Origin: Tetrahymena thermophila SB210
Lineage: Eukaryota; Ciliophora; Oligohymenophorea; Hymenostomatida; Tetrahymenidae
DNA: 64,000 bases
NCBI RefSeq assembly: GCF_000189635.1
Contig: NW_002476351.1
Span: 124,001-188,000 of the forward strand
Direction: 5' to 3'
Shown in pieces: positions 23,024 through 35,200 of the stretch. Position numbers and translations under genes: made by a program. The notes beneath the pieces are model-generated. The model made no database searches. It worked only from the letters and a program-made list of their open reading frames with translations, and had not been told where the DNA came from. How positions within the stretch are numbered: the first letter of the stretch is position 1; the number at the start of each line of letters is the position of its first letter.

Positions 23024-26000
23024 TCAGATTAATAAATCTACTCTACAAACAGGACATTGTTTTGTTGCTGAAACATCACCTGAATTCATCCATTTTGTAA
23101 TACAATCCGTATGAAAATAGTGCTTATTTTTACAAAAAAATGCTTATTCTTTTGTTGGCTAGTAATTTTCAAAACAGATTGAACATTCTTATTATTCTTA
23201 TTATTCTTATTGTAATTATTGTAATTAATTTTGTATCTCTACTTTGATGGATTCAAAGAAATTTGTTAATAATATTTATAAACTAATTCCAAAGCTGCTA
23301 CTTTTTATGAACATAAAAATGTCAAAAATCACAATTAGTAGGCTACATGTTATAATAAATGACCATAGAGCCGTTTCTTAATAAAATGAGGGATATCTTT
23401 TTAAGAAAATAGGTTTTAAAGCAGGAAATAAAATTATTTGTATCACATTATAGAAGTCACTAAAGACAAAGCTTGCAAAAAGTGATACACACAGAAATTA
23501 AACTTCAAAATCATTTATTTTATCTTAGGTTTAAATCTCTTCTTAATTAAAAGCTATCTTATAAATATCTTTTTTATAGTAATAATTATATGCCTTTTCA
23601 TTAATTGTAATATATTTCTTTATATCAGTCCTTAAGCTTAAAAATATTTCTTCAAGATAAAAAGTTATTTTGGTAAAAGCTATTCCATAATTAATAAGTA
23701 AGAACCAATTAGAATAATAGCTCCAATTAAATTGTTCTTACTGATTTTTTAACCTAAGCAGTAACAAAATTAAGCAAAATATCTCATATGAAAATTACCA
23801 ATTATTATATATAATTTTTATAATGTAAAGAATCACACAAATGTACCAGTTTGGGTCTTTTACATTTTTTTTATTAACTTAATACTCTGAAAAGTATATC
23901 TACATTTTTTACTCTATTGCATCTAAAACAGGATTGTAGTTAGTAGGAGGTCTTCTATTTATTTAAAAAATTTTATTAAAATATTATTAATTGATCTTTT
24001 TTAAACAATTCATTATATTAAATCATGTTAAAAATAATATATTTGAAGTGAGAATTTATTGTAAATTTTAAAAAGCTTCAAAATATTAATAAAATTAAAT
24101 AATAAATATATTTTATCAAATTTTAAATAATGTTTTACTGCTAACTTTCTTTCCAGATGCCAGTTTTAGAGGTAAAATTCGAAGTAAAGTTTTCTATGAT
24201 TGAGTCAAGATACTCATAGTTTTTTGTGAATATTTTAATTGAAAAAATTTTAGAGTTTTTAATTTGTATTTAATAAACAGATTCAAATTCTATATTTTTG
24301 TCTAAAATAAATAACTCTTTATTCTTCTCTTGCTCAAAGATGATTATATTCTTGTTGATTTAACAAAGTTTTTCTAAAAGCTGATTGATTGTATACATTT
24401 CACTTATATTCAGGGGAATGGCAGTGAACGCTTAGACGTTGCATTTGATAGCAACTTATTTAGACTTCAAATGTTTAAATAAGACACATAATTAAGATAT
24501 TATTATGCAACAAAAAGTGTAAATGAGCTATTTTTTCTACCATTAAATAAGATTATACATAATGATGAACATTAGAAATATTGAGAGAGACATTTTTAAT
24601 GGGAAAGTATTTCTTTACTAATCAAAAATATTCTAAAGCTGAATATATTGATTAAAATTATATTAAATAGTGCTATTATTTTGCTCCTAATTGAATAGAC
24701 TTGTCTAAGTTGTAATAGGCAAAATTATTTCATCAATTTTTTGCTTAGCTTACATTTTTAAATTGATATTGCTATTAAGTTCACTTACGAATTTCTCATC
24801 ATAATAATCTTCATTTTTACCTATTTTATTTATTTATTGTTTGGATGCTGTTAAATTAAAATTAAAATTCTTAAATTACCTATTATAAAATATTTGAAAT
24901 TGCTAAAGACAATCTAGTGTTATTTTTGTTATTGCTAATATTTTTCAAATTTATTATCAACGTCTCTCTTGAATTAATTATTTTAGGCATTTAAGTTGTT
25001 TTACGGCTAGATTTAATTGCTTGGATTCATAGATTAAAGAATATTTCTTTAGTAATATAATCCATTTTGCCTATTTTCTTCTTAAAAAACTTGGTTTTAA
25101 TTTGAAAGCTAATTTGTTCTATTTTAGGTATTTAAGTTGCTTTACGGCTAGATTTAATTGCTTGGATTCATAGATTAAGGAATATATCCTTAGCGAATTG
25201 TCTATTAATAAAAAACTTGGTTTTAATTTGAAAGCTAATTAGATCTATATTAGGCATTTAAGTTGTTTTATGGCTAGATTTAATTGCTTTGATTCATAGA
25301 TTAAGGAATACTTCTTTGGTATTATAATCCATTTTGCCTATTTTCTTCTTAAAAAACTTGGTTTTAATTTGAAAGCTAATTTGTTCTATTTTAGGTATTT
25401 AAGTTGCTTTACGGCTAGATTTAATTGCTTGGATTCATAGATTAAGGAATATTTCTTTAGTATTATAATCCATTTTGCCTATTTTCTTCTTAAAAAACTT
25501 GGTTTTAATTTGAAAGCTAATTAGATCTATTTTAGGCATTTAAGTTGTTTTATGGCTAGATTTAATTGCTTTGATTCATAGATTAAGGAATACTTCTTTA
25601 GTATAATAATCCATTTTGCCTATTTTCTTCTTAAAAAACTTGGTTTTAATTTTAAAGCTAATTAGTTCTATTTAAAGCATTTAAGTTGTTTTATGGCTAG
25701 ATTTAATTACTTGGATAGATAGATTAAGGAATATTTTATTAGTGAGTTATCTATTAATTTGGATATTAAGTTAATTATTATAATCCATTTTGCTTATTTT
25801 CTTCTTAAAAAACTTGGTTTTAATTTTAAAGCTAATTAGTTCTATTTTAGGCATTTAAGTTGTTTTATGGCTAGATTTAATTACTTGGATAGATAGATTA
25901 AGGAATATTTTATTAGTGAGTTATCTATTAATTTGGATATTAAGCTAATTATTATAATCCATTTTGCTTATTTTCTTCTTAAAAAACTTGGCTTTAATTT

Positions 26001-26491
26001 TAAAGCTAATTAGTTCTAATTTAATTCTATTATTTGCAAGCTTAATATTAATCTCCTTATAATTGCATATTCGTTTTCTAATTTGTTTTATTTCTATTTC
26101 TAAGCTTTCGAGGTCTAACTGCATCATTTGGATCAATGTTTTATTATTCTAAAAATTAAACTTTTGGCCTTTATTCATTCATTCTGATAAAATTTTAGTC
26201 TTAAAACTATGGAATATAAGAGATATTCATTGATTTAGCTCTTGCCTAAATTAATTTTTAATACCATAGTTCATGTAAGTCTGTTTTTATTTATAAATTT
26301 TCATTAATACCCTATAATTTAATAATTTTTTTAATTCTATCTTGTACAATTTATACATCATTTAATCTAAAATCTCTCTTTAATTCAGTCATAGTCTGAT
26401 CATCAAAATATCTAAAACTTCCTTATTATGAGATGAATCCATATCTTTTTTACCATAAAGATCCTCCCTTTATTTTTACCCAGCCTTCCAT
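23024..26491 (-). CDS. PH domain - Gln/Asn repeat - 7-TM - RING-H2 protein, copy A (intact)
   Basis: Exons 24880-26491, 24139-24847 and 23024-23954; introns of 32 nt (phase 1) and 184 nt (phase 2); 1083 residues. Residues 1-105 form a PH domain: MEGWVKIKGG, SLWQKRYGFIS, FRYFDD, and the closing helix LHELWYQKLIQA with the invariant Trp. Residues ~160-500 are seven Gln/Asn-rich repeats (NRTNQLQNQNQVFQEEN..., NQIQPQNNLNAQ). Two membrane helices follow (IFLMFIIMY, YTFCCIIISQLCVLF), then a ~110-residue soluble domain, then about five more helices. The chain ends in a RING-H2 finger: CSIC, CKNKHYFHTDC, CPVC. Such RINGs pass ubiquitin from an E2 to substrates, so this is probably a membrane ubiquitin ligase with lipid-binding N-terminus. 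Tul1/Dsc1-like ligases share the 7-TM plus RING layout but not the PH domain. Confidence 0.8.
24985..26020 (-). repeat. Coding tandem repeats of copy A, seven units
   Basis: The + strand landmark GCTAGATTTAATT starts at 25006, 25147, 25273, 25414, 25555, 25696 and 25870. Spacings are 141, 126, 141, 141, 141 and 174, all multiples of three. The 174-bp unit encodes 58 residues; the 141-bp unit lacks an 11-residue piece. Confidence 0.85.
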
Positions 26492-26798
26492 CAGTAAAAA
26501 ACTAAAATATAAATTATATTCTATAAAAAATCTTTATTTTTTTTAAGGTAGATAAGTTAAGATATTTTATCAAATAAATTCCTAAATATATTCTTCAAAT
26601 ACAAAAAATAATTAACGGATAAATATTATTTTTTCATATTAAGATTTTATTTTTCAATAACTAAATAAATAAAATACTAATTTAAGGAATTAAATTTTAA
26701 CTGACTTAATGATAATTATAAATATTTTTCTTAGTTTGTAAATTTATGTTTTTTTATAGTTTAGCACTTTGCTATTTAAAAAAATAGCTATTGCTGCT

Positions 26799-26891
26799 AA
26801 TCATCAAAGTATTTAAAACTTCCTTATTATGAGATGAATCCATATGTTTATTACCATAAACATCTCTCTTTATTTATACCCAGCCTTCCAA
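26799..26891 (-). pseudogene. Relic 5' end of a PH-RING gene
   Basis: About 93 bp align with the first codons of copies A-D (PH domain start). The ATG has become TTG (26891-26889), and one base is missing relative to copy A in the GG-rich stretch after the Ile-Lys codons, so the frame is lost. The fragment stops abruptly at the edge of copy A's upstream sequence, and the rest of the gene is gone. It is evidence for a former additional family member. Confidence 0.65.
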
Positions 26892-27293
26892 CAGTAAAAA
26901 ACTAAAATATAAATTATATTATTATAAAAAATCTTTCTTATTTTAAGATAGATAAGTTAAGATATTTTATCAAATAAAATCCAAGTAAATTCTTCTAACA
27001 CAAAAATACTTAACAGATAAATATTATTTTTTCATATTAAGATTTTATTTTTGAATAACTAAAAAAATAAAATACTAATTTAAGGAATTAAATTTTAACT
27101 GACTTAATGATAATTATAAATATCTTTCTTAGTTTGTAAATTTATGTTTTTTTATAGTTTAACACTTTGCTATTTAAAAAAATGGCTATTACTGCTAAAC
27201 AGTACATAGCCATTAGCTTTTTAAAGTAAATATAAAATATCTTTTTTTATTTTTAAAAATGTATTTATGAATCAAATTTAATTTGTAAAATGA

Positions 27294-27356
27294 GGGCACA
27301 ATGAAATATTTTAAGATTTAAAAAAGGAGGGCAATTATATAAAAAATAAAATATAT
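27294..27356. promoter_or_regulatory. Conserved distal upstream block of the PH-RING family
   Basis: TGAGGGCACAA, then about 25 bases, then AAAGGAGGGCAATTATA, followed by an AT run. The same arrangement occurs at about 31757-31818 (upstream of copy B) and 36838-36898 (upstream of copy C), some 330-460 bp before the ATG or relic start. The two GAGGGCA cores are the most GC-rich bases around. Copy D lacks it. Its function is unknown. Confidence 0.4.
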
Positions 27357-27802
27357 TTTATTGACTTTGTAATTTAATCTCCAAAAATAGTTTAACTTAT
27401 TTTATTTTTCAGTGATCATAAATCTCCTAAAGACTATAGAAAGTTTACTTATAATTAAACTTGATGATATTATCTAAAATAAAAATTTAAATTTATTTAA
27501 CAATTTGAAATATTAAGTAAGTTATTAGAACATTTTTTTAATTTTTGATATTTTTAATTTATATGAAATAATTCTATGTTTTTAATTATAAATCTTACAT
27601 ACAGTTAGTTCATAATAACATTTTTGTTAAATAGATTTTATTTTGTGAAATAACTTTAGGCTTATTTATTTATTATTTTAATTTATCTAAATAAAAATAA
27701 TTTAAACAAACAAAATAGATAATTATAAATTAATAATCGATTTTCAATTTAATAAATCTACTCTACAAACAGGACATCTTGTTGCTGAAACAAAACCTGA
27801 AT

Positions 27803-30800
27803 TCACCATTTTTGTTAAAAAAACTGTATGATAATAGTGCAATCTTTACAATAAAATGCTTTGTCTTTTGTTGGATAGTAATTTTCAAAACAGATTGAAC
27901 ATTATAATTGTTATTAATTTTGTTTTATGTCTAAATTGATGAATTCAAAGAAATTTGTTAATAATCTTTATAAACTAATTCCAAATCTGTTACTTGTGCC
28001 TTATAAACTCTAATGTAAGTGCGCTAAAAAATTTCCTACTATTAAAATATCTAGAATAATTGAGAGAATTACAAAGGCAAAAATCACATAAAGTTGGATA
28101 GTTATAATAAATGACACTATACCTTTTGCTTAATGAAATGAGGTATATCTTTTTAAGAAAATAGGTTTTAAAGCAGGTAATAAAATTATTTGTATCACAT
28201 TATAGGAGTCGCTAAAGACAAAACTTGCAAAAAGCGATACACACACAAATAAAACTTCAAAATCATTTATTTTATCTAATGTTTAAATCTCTTCTTATTT
28301 AAAAGCTATCTTATAAATATCTTTTTTATAGTAATTTTTATATGCTTTTTCATTAATTGTAATCTATTTCTTTATATCAGTCCTTAAGCTTAAAAATATT
28401 TCTTCAAGATAAAAGGTTATTTTGGTAAAAGCTATTCCATAATTAATAAGTAAGAACCAATTAGAATAATAGCTCCAATTAAATTGTTCTTACTGATTTT
28501 TTAACCTAAGCAGTAACCAAATTAAGCAAAATATCTCATATGAAAATTACCAATTATCTTTTATAATGTTAAAAATCACATAAATATTCCATCTTACTAC
28601 TGGTCCTCTTACATTTTTTATATAAACTAAATAATTTGAAATGTACATCCATATTTTTTACGTTATTACATATAAAACAGGATTGTAGTTAGGAGGAGGT
28701 CTTCTATTTATTTAAAAAATTTTATTAAAATATTATTAATTGATCTTTTTTAAACAGTTCATTATATTAAATCATGTTAAAAATAATATATTTGAAGTGA
28801 AAAATTATTGCAAATTTTAAAAAACTTCAAAATATTAATAAAATTAAATAATAAATATATTTTATCAAATTTTAAATAATGTTTTACTGCTAACTTACTT
28901 TCCAGATGCCAGTTTTAGAGGTAAAATTCGAAGTAAAGTTTTCTATGATTGAGTCAAGATACTCATAGTTTTTTGTGAATATTTTAATTGAAAAAATTTT
29001 AGAGTTTTTAATTTGTATTTAATAAACAGATTCAAATTCTATATTTTTGTCTAAAATAAATAACTCTTTATTTTTCTCTTGCTCAAAGATGATTATATTC
29101 TTGTTGATTTAACAAAGTTTTTCTAAAAGCTGATTGATTGTATACATTTCACTGATATTGAGGGGAACCGCAGTGAATGCTTAGACGTTGCATTTGATAG
29201 CAACTTATTTAGACTTCAAATGTTTAAATAAGACACATAATTAAGATATTATTATGCAACAAAAAGTGTAAATGAGTTATTTTTTCTACCATTAAATAAG
29301 ATTAAACACAATGATGAACATTAGAAATATTAAAAGAGACATTTTTATTGGGAAAGTATTTCTTTACTAATCAAAAATATTCTAAAGCTGTATATATTGA
29401 TTCAAATTATATTAAATAGTGCTATTATTATGCTCCTAATTGAATAGACTTGTCTAAGTCGTAATAGGCAAAATTATTTCCTCAATTTTTTGCTTAGCTT
29501 GCATTTTTAAATTGATATGGCTTTTAAGCTTACTTACGAATTTCTCATCATAATAATCTTCCTTTTTACCTATTTTATTTATTTATTGTTTGGCTGCTGT
29601 TAAATTAAAATTAAAATTATTAAATTACCTATTATAAAGTCTTTTATATTGCTAAAGACGCCTTAGTCTTATTTTTGTTATTGCTAATCTTTTTCAAATT
29701 TATATTCAACATCTCTCTTGTTTTAATTATTTTAGGCATTTAAGTTGTTTTACGGCTAGATTTAATTGCTTGGATTCATAGATTAAGGAATATTTCTTTA
29801 GCGAATTATCTATAAATTTGGATTTTAAACTTATTATTATAATCCGTTTTGCCTATTTTCTTCTTAAAAAAATTTGTTTTAATTTTAAAGCAAATTAGTT
29901 CTATTTTAGGCATTTAAGTTGTTTTATGGCTAGATTTAATTGCTTGGATTCATAGATTAAGGAATATTTCTTTAGTGTTATAATCCATTTTGCCTATTTT
30001 CTTCTTAAAAAACTTATTTTTAATTTTAAAGCTAATTAGTTCTATTTTAGGAATTTAAGTTGTTTTAAGGCTAGATTTAATTGCTTGGATTCATAGATTA
30101 AGGAATATTTCTTTAGCGAATCATCTATAAATTTGGATTTTAAACTTATTATTATAATCCGTTTTGCCTATTTTCTTCTTAAAAAACTTGGTTTTAATTT
30201 TAAATCAAATTAGTTCTATTTTAGGCATTTAAGTTGTTTTGCGACTAGATTTAATTGCTTGGATTCATAGATTAAGGAATATTTCTTTAGCGAATTATCT
30301 ATAAATTTGGATTTTAAACTTATTATTATAATCCATTTTGCCTATTTTCTTCTTAAAAAAATTTGTTTTAATTTTAAAGCAAATTAGTTCTATTTTAGGC
30401 ATTTAAGTTGTTTTATGGCTAGATTTAATTGCTTGGATTCATAGATTAAGGAATATTTCTTAAGTATTATAATCCATTTTGCCTATTTTCTTCTTAAAAA
30501 ACTTATTTTTAATTTTAAAGCTAATTAGTTCTATTTTAGGCATTTAAGTTGTTTTATGGCTAGATTTAATTGCTTGGATTCATAGATTAAGGAATATTTC
30601 TTTAGCGAATCATCTATAAATTTGGATTTTAAACTTATTATTATAATCCGTTTTGCTTATTTTCTTCTTAAAAAACTTGGTTTTAATTTTAAATCAAATT
30701 AGTTCTATTTTCGGCATTTAAGTTGTTTTGCGGCTAGATTTAATTGCTTGGATTCATAGATTAAGGAATATTTCTTTAGCGAGTTATCTATTAATTTGGA

Positions 30801-31354
30801 TATTAAGCTAATTATTATAATCCATTTTGCGTTTTTGCTTCTTAAAAAACTTGGTTTTAATTTTAAAGCTAATTAGTTCTAATTTAATTCTATTATTTGT
30901 AAGCTTAATATTAATCTCTTTATAATTGCATATTCGTATACTAATTTGTATTATTTGTATTTCTAAGCTATAGAGGACTAACTGCATCATTTGGATCAAT
31001 GTTTTATTATTCTAACAATTAAACATTTGGAATTTACTCATTCATTCTGATAAACTCTTAGCCTTAAAACTATGGAATATAAGAGATATCCATAGATTAA
31101 ACTTTTGCCTAAATTAATTTTTAATGCCATAGTTCATATAAGTCTGTTTTTATTTATAGCGATTCATTACTACCCTATAATTTAATAATTTTGTTCATTC
31201 TATCTTGTATAATTTATACATCTTTTAACCTAAAATCTCTCTTTAATTTAGTCATAGTCTGATCATCAAAATATCTAAAACTTCCTTATTTCGAGATGAA
31301 TCCATATCTTTATTTCCATGAACATCCTCTCTTTATTTATACCCAGCCTTCCAT
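27803..31354 (-). CDS. PH - repeat - 7-TM protein, copy B, RING finger broken by frameshift
   Basis: Exons 29629-31354, 28888-29596 and 27803-28703; introns of 32 and 184 nt at the same positions and phases as copy A; 1111 residues. The PH domain, seven repeats and the membrane region are intact. The RING begins normally (CSIC, FYCK), but one base is missing relative to A, C and D near 27842 (TAGTGCAATCTTTAC against TAGTGCTTATTTTTAC). The frame then ends at TGA 27803-27805. In the ancestral frame, which runs to a stop at 27744-27746, the Cys after the second His is also replaced (HTVF instead of HTDC). The product therefore cannot form a RING-H2 finger. It may be a decaying pseudogene or a ligase-dead membrane PH protein. 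Confidence 0.75.
29735..30885 (-). repeat. Coding tandem repeats of copy B, seven units
   Basis: Landmark starts at 29755, 29929, 30070, 30244, 30418, 30559 and 30733: spacings 174, 141, 174, 174, 141, 174. The alternation suggests a duplicated three-unit block of 489 bp (29755-30243 against 30244-30732). Confidence 0.85.
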
Positions 31355-32204
31355 TAGTAAAAAACTAAAATTTAAATTATATTTTAATAAAAAATCTTTC
31401 TTTTTTTTAAGATAGATAAGTTAAGATATTTTCAAATAAATTCCTAAATAAATTCTTCTAACACAAAAATAATATTTAACGGATAAATATTATTTTTTCA
31501 TATTCAGATTTATTTTTCAATTACTAAATAAATAAAATACTAATTTAAGGAATTAAATTTTAACTGACTTGATGATAATTATAAATATTTTTCTTAGTTT
31601 GTAAATTTATGTTTTTTTATAGTTTAGCACTTTGCTATTTAAAAAAATGGCTATTGCTGCAAAACAATATATAGCCATTAGCTTTTTAAAATAAATATAC
31701 AATATCTTTTTTTATTTTTTTATATGTATTTATGAATCAAATTTAATTTGTAAAATGAGGGCACAATGAATATTTTAAGATTTAAAAAGGAGGGCAATTA
31801 TATAAAAAATAAAATATATTTTATTGAGTTTGTAATGTAACCTAAAGGCTATAGAAAATTATATAATCCGTTTTTGATTCTCCATTCCATGTCATAAATT
31901 ATTTATTTTATTTACTTATAATTAAACTTGATGAGATAATCTAAAATAAAAATTTAAATTTATTTAACAATTTGAAATATTAAGTAGGTTATTGGAACAT
32001 TTTTTTAATTTTTGATATTTTTGATTAATATGAAATAATTTTATGCTTTTAATTAAAAATTTTACAACAGTTAGTTCATAATAATATTTTTGTTAAATAA
32101 ATTTTATTTTGTGAAAAAACTTTAGGCTTATTTATTACTTTAATTTATCTAAATAAAAATAATTTATAGAAAAAAATAGATAAATATAAATTAATAATGG
32201 ATGT
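31355..32204. other. Intergenic between copies B and C
   Basis: Upstream region of copy B (proximal and distal blocks as in the other copies), then, from about 31840, the shared 3' flank of copy C. No additional gene. Confidence 0.6.
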
Positions 32205-35200
32205 TCAATTTAATAATTCTACTCTATAAACAGGACATTTTCTTTTTCTAGAAAAATTACTGGAATTCATCCATTTTGTAATACAATCTTTATGATAATA
32301 GTGCTTATTTTTACAAAAAAATGCTTAATATTTTGCTGACTAGCCATATTCAAAACAGATTGAACATTCTTATTGTTAGTAATTTTGTATACTGCCAGCT
32401 TAGAAGAATTCAACTTAATTTGTTTATTATCTTTGTAAACAAATTCCAGATCTGCTCCTTGTGCCACATTAACTCTCAAAGAATTTAATGAAAAAAAATA
32501 GTAATATTGAAAAAATTCAACACGAGTACTTAAAAGATCTAAAAATCAGCTTATATAATTTATACACTATCACAAATGGTCCAAAAAAAATAATTAAATA
32601 AATATGGAAATATCTATTTAACAAAATAGGTTTTAAAGCAGATAATAAAATTATTTATATCACATTATAGGAGTCTCTAAAGACAAAACTTGCTAAAAGT
32701 GTTGCACACAGAAATAAAACTTCAAAATGATTTATTTTATCTTAGGTTTAAATCTCTTCTTAATTAAAAGCTATCTTATAAATATCTTTTTTATAGTAAT
32801 AGTTATATGCTTTTTCATTAATTGTAATATCAGTCCTTAAGCTTAAAAATATTTCTTCAAGATAAAAGGTTAATTTGGTAAAAGTTATTCCATAATTAAT
32901 AAGTAAAGACCAATTAGAATAAAAGCTCCAATTAGATTGTTCTACCTGATTTTTTAACCTAAGCAGTAACCAAATTAAGCAAAATATCTCATATAAAAAT
33001 TACCAATTATCTTTTAAAAAGTTAAAAATTACATAAAGGTAACAGCTTAGTGATTATGTTTAATTTTCTTTATTAACTTAATACTTTGAAAAGTACATCA
33101 ACATTTTTTACTCTATTACATCTAAAACAGGATTTTAGTTAAGAGCAGGTCTTCTATTTATTTAAAATAATTAAAATAATATTAATTGATCATTTTTAAA
33201 CAATTCATCATATTAAATCATGTTAAAAATAATATACCGTTGACGTTGATTCTTAAAGTTAAGGTGCTCTTTATGTAAAGGTGCTTTTAATTTAAGGTTA
33301 AGGTGTACAAATTTTTTTTTAATTTTTTATTTTCGGCACCTTAACTTAGAGGATTGACGGTATTTGAAGTGAGAATTTATTGCAAATTTTAAAAAGCTTC
33401 AATATATTAATAAAATTAAATAATAAATATATTTTATCTAATTTTAAATAATGTTTTACTGCTGACTTTCTTTCCAGATGCCAGTTTTAGAGGTAAAATT
33501 CTAAGTAAAGTTTTCTATGATTGAGTCAAGATACTCATAGTTTTTGGTGAATATTTTAATTGAAAAAATTGTAGAGTCTTTAATTTGTATTTAATAAACA
33601 GATTCAAATTCTATATTTTTGTCTAAAATTAATAACTCTTTATTTTTCTCTTTCTCAAAGATGATTATATTCTTGTTGATTTAACAAAGTTTTTCTAAAA
33701 GCTGATTGATTGTATACATTTCACTGATATTCAGGGGAACGGCAGTGAACGCTTGGACGTTGTATTTGGTAGCAACTTATTTAGACTTCAAATGTTAAAA
33801 TAAGACATATAATTAAGATATTACTATTGAACAAAAAGTGTAAATTAACTAATTTTTCTGCCATTAAATAAGATTAAACACAATTATGAGCATTAGAAAT
33901 ATTGAGAGAGATATTTTTATTGGGAAAGTATTTCTTTACTAATCAAAAATATTCTAAAGCTGAATATATTGCATAGAGTTATATTAAATAGTGCTATTAT
34001 TTTGCTCCTAATTGAATAGACTTGTCTAAATAACAATAGGCACAATTATTTCGTCAATTTTTAGATTAACTTGCCTTTTTAAATTGATATTGCTATTAAG
34101 TTCAAGTACAAATTTCTCATCATAATAATCTTCCTTTTTAACTATTTTATTTATTTATTGTTTGGTTGCTGTTAAATTAAAATCAAAATTCTTAAATTAC
34201 CTATTATAGAGTCTTTTATATTGCTAAAGACACCTTAGTCTTTTTTTTGTTATTGCTAATCTTTTTCAAATTTATATTCAACTTCTCTCTTGTTTTAATT
34301 ATTTTAGGCATTTAAGTTGTTTTGCGGCTAGATTTAATTGTTTGGATTCATAGATTATAGAATATTTATTTAGCGAATTATCTATTAATTTGGATATTAA
34401 GCTAATTATTATAATCCATTTTACTTATTTTCTTCTTAAAAAACTTGGTTTTAATTTTAAAGCTAATTAGTTCTATTTAAGGCTTATAACTTGTTTTACT
34501 GCTAGATTTAATTGTTTGGATTCTTAGATTAAGGAATATTTGTTTAGCGAATTATCTATTAATTTGGATATTAAGCTAATTTTTATCCATTTTGCTTATT
34601 TTCTTCTTAAAAAACTTGGTTTTAATTTTAAAGCTAATTAGTTCTATTTTAGGCATCTAAGTTGTTTTAAGGCTAGATTTAATTGTTTGGATTCTTAGAT
34701 TAAGGAATATTTGTTTAGCGAATTATCTATTAATTTGGATATTAAGCTAATTATTACAATCCATTTTGCTTATTTTCTTCTTAAAAAACTTGGTTTTAAT
34801 TTTAAAGCTAATTAGTTCTATTTTAGGCATCTAAGTTGTTTTAAGGCTAGATTTAATTGTTTGGATTCTTAGATTAAGGAATATTTGTTTAGCGAATTAT
34901 CTATTAATTTGGATATTAAGCTAATTATTATAATCCATTTTGCTTATTTTCTTCTTAAAAAACTTGGTTTTAATTTTAAAGCTAATTAGTTCTATTTTAG
35001 GCTTTTAAGTTGTTTTACAGCTATATTTAATTGCTTGGATTCATAGATTAAGGAATATTTCTTTAGCTAGTTATCTATTAATTTGGATATTAAGCTAATT
35101 ATTATAATCCATTTTGCTTATTTTCTTTTTAAAAAACTTGGCTTTAATTTTAAAGCTAATTAGTTCTATTTTAGGCTTTTAAGTTCTTTTATGGCTAAAT

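Larger units (their letters stand above)
26492..27802. other. Intergenic with doubled promoter region between copies A and B
   Basis: 26492-26798 is the upstream region of copy A. A relic coding fragment follows at 26799-26891. A second upstream region of the same kind then runs from 26892 to about 27356. Shared landmarks are GATAAGTTAAGATATTTTATC 45-90 nt before each ATG and TTAGCACTTTGCTATTTAAA (TTTAACACTTTG in some copies) further up. From about 27390 to 27802 lies the 3' flank of copy B, including its ancestral stop at 27744-27746. Confidence 0.65.

Noticed and set aside
25945..26136. Standard-code minus-strand frame, also near 30808-30999 and 35965-36198
   Set aside because: It is a shadow of exon 1 of copies A-C, which are read through TAA/TAG as Gln in another frame.
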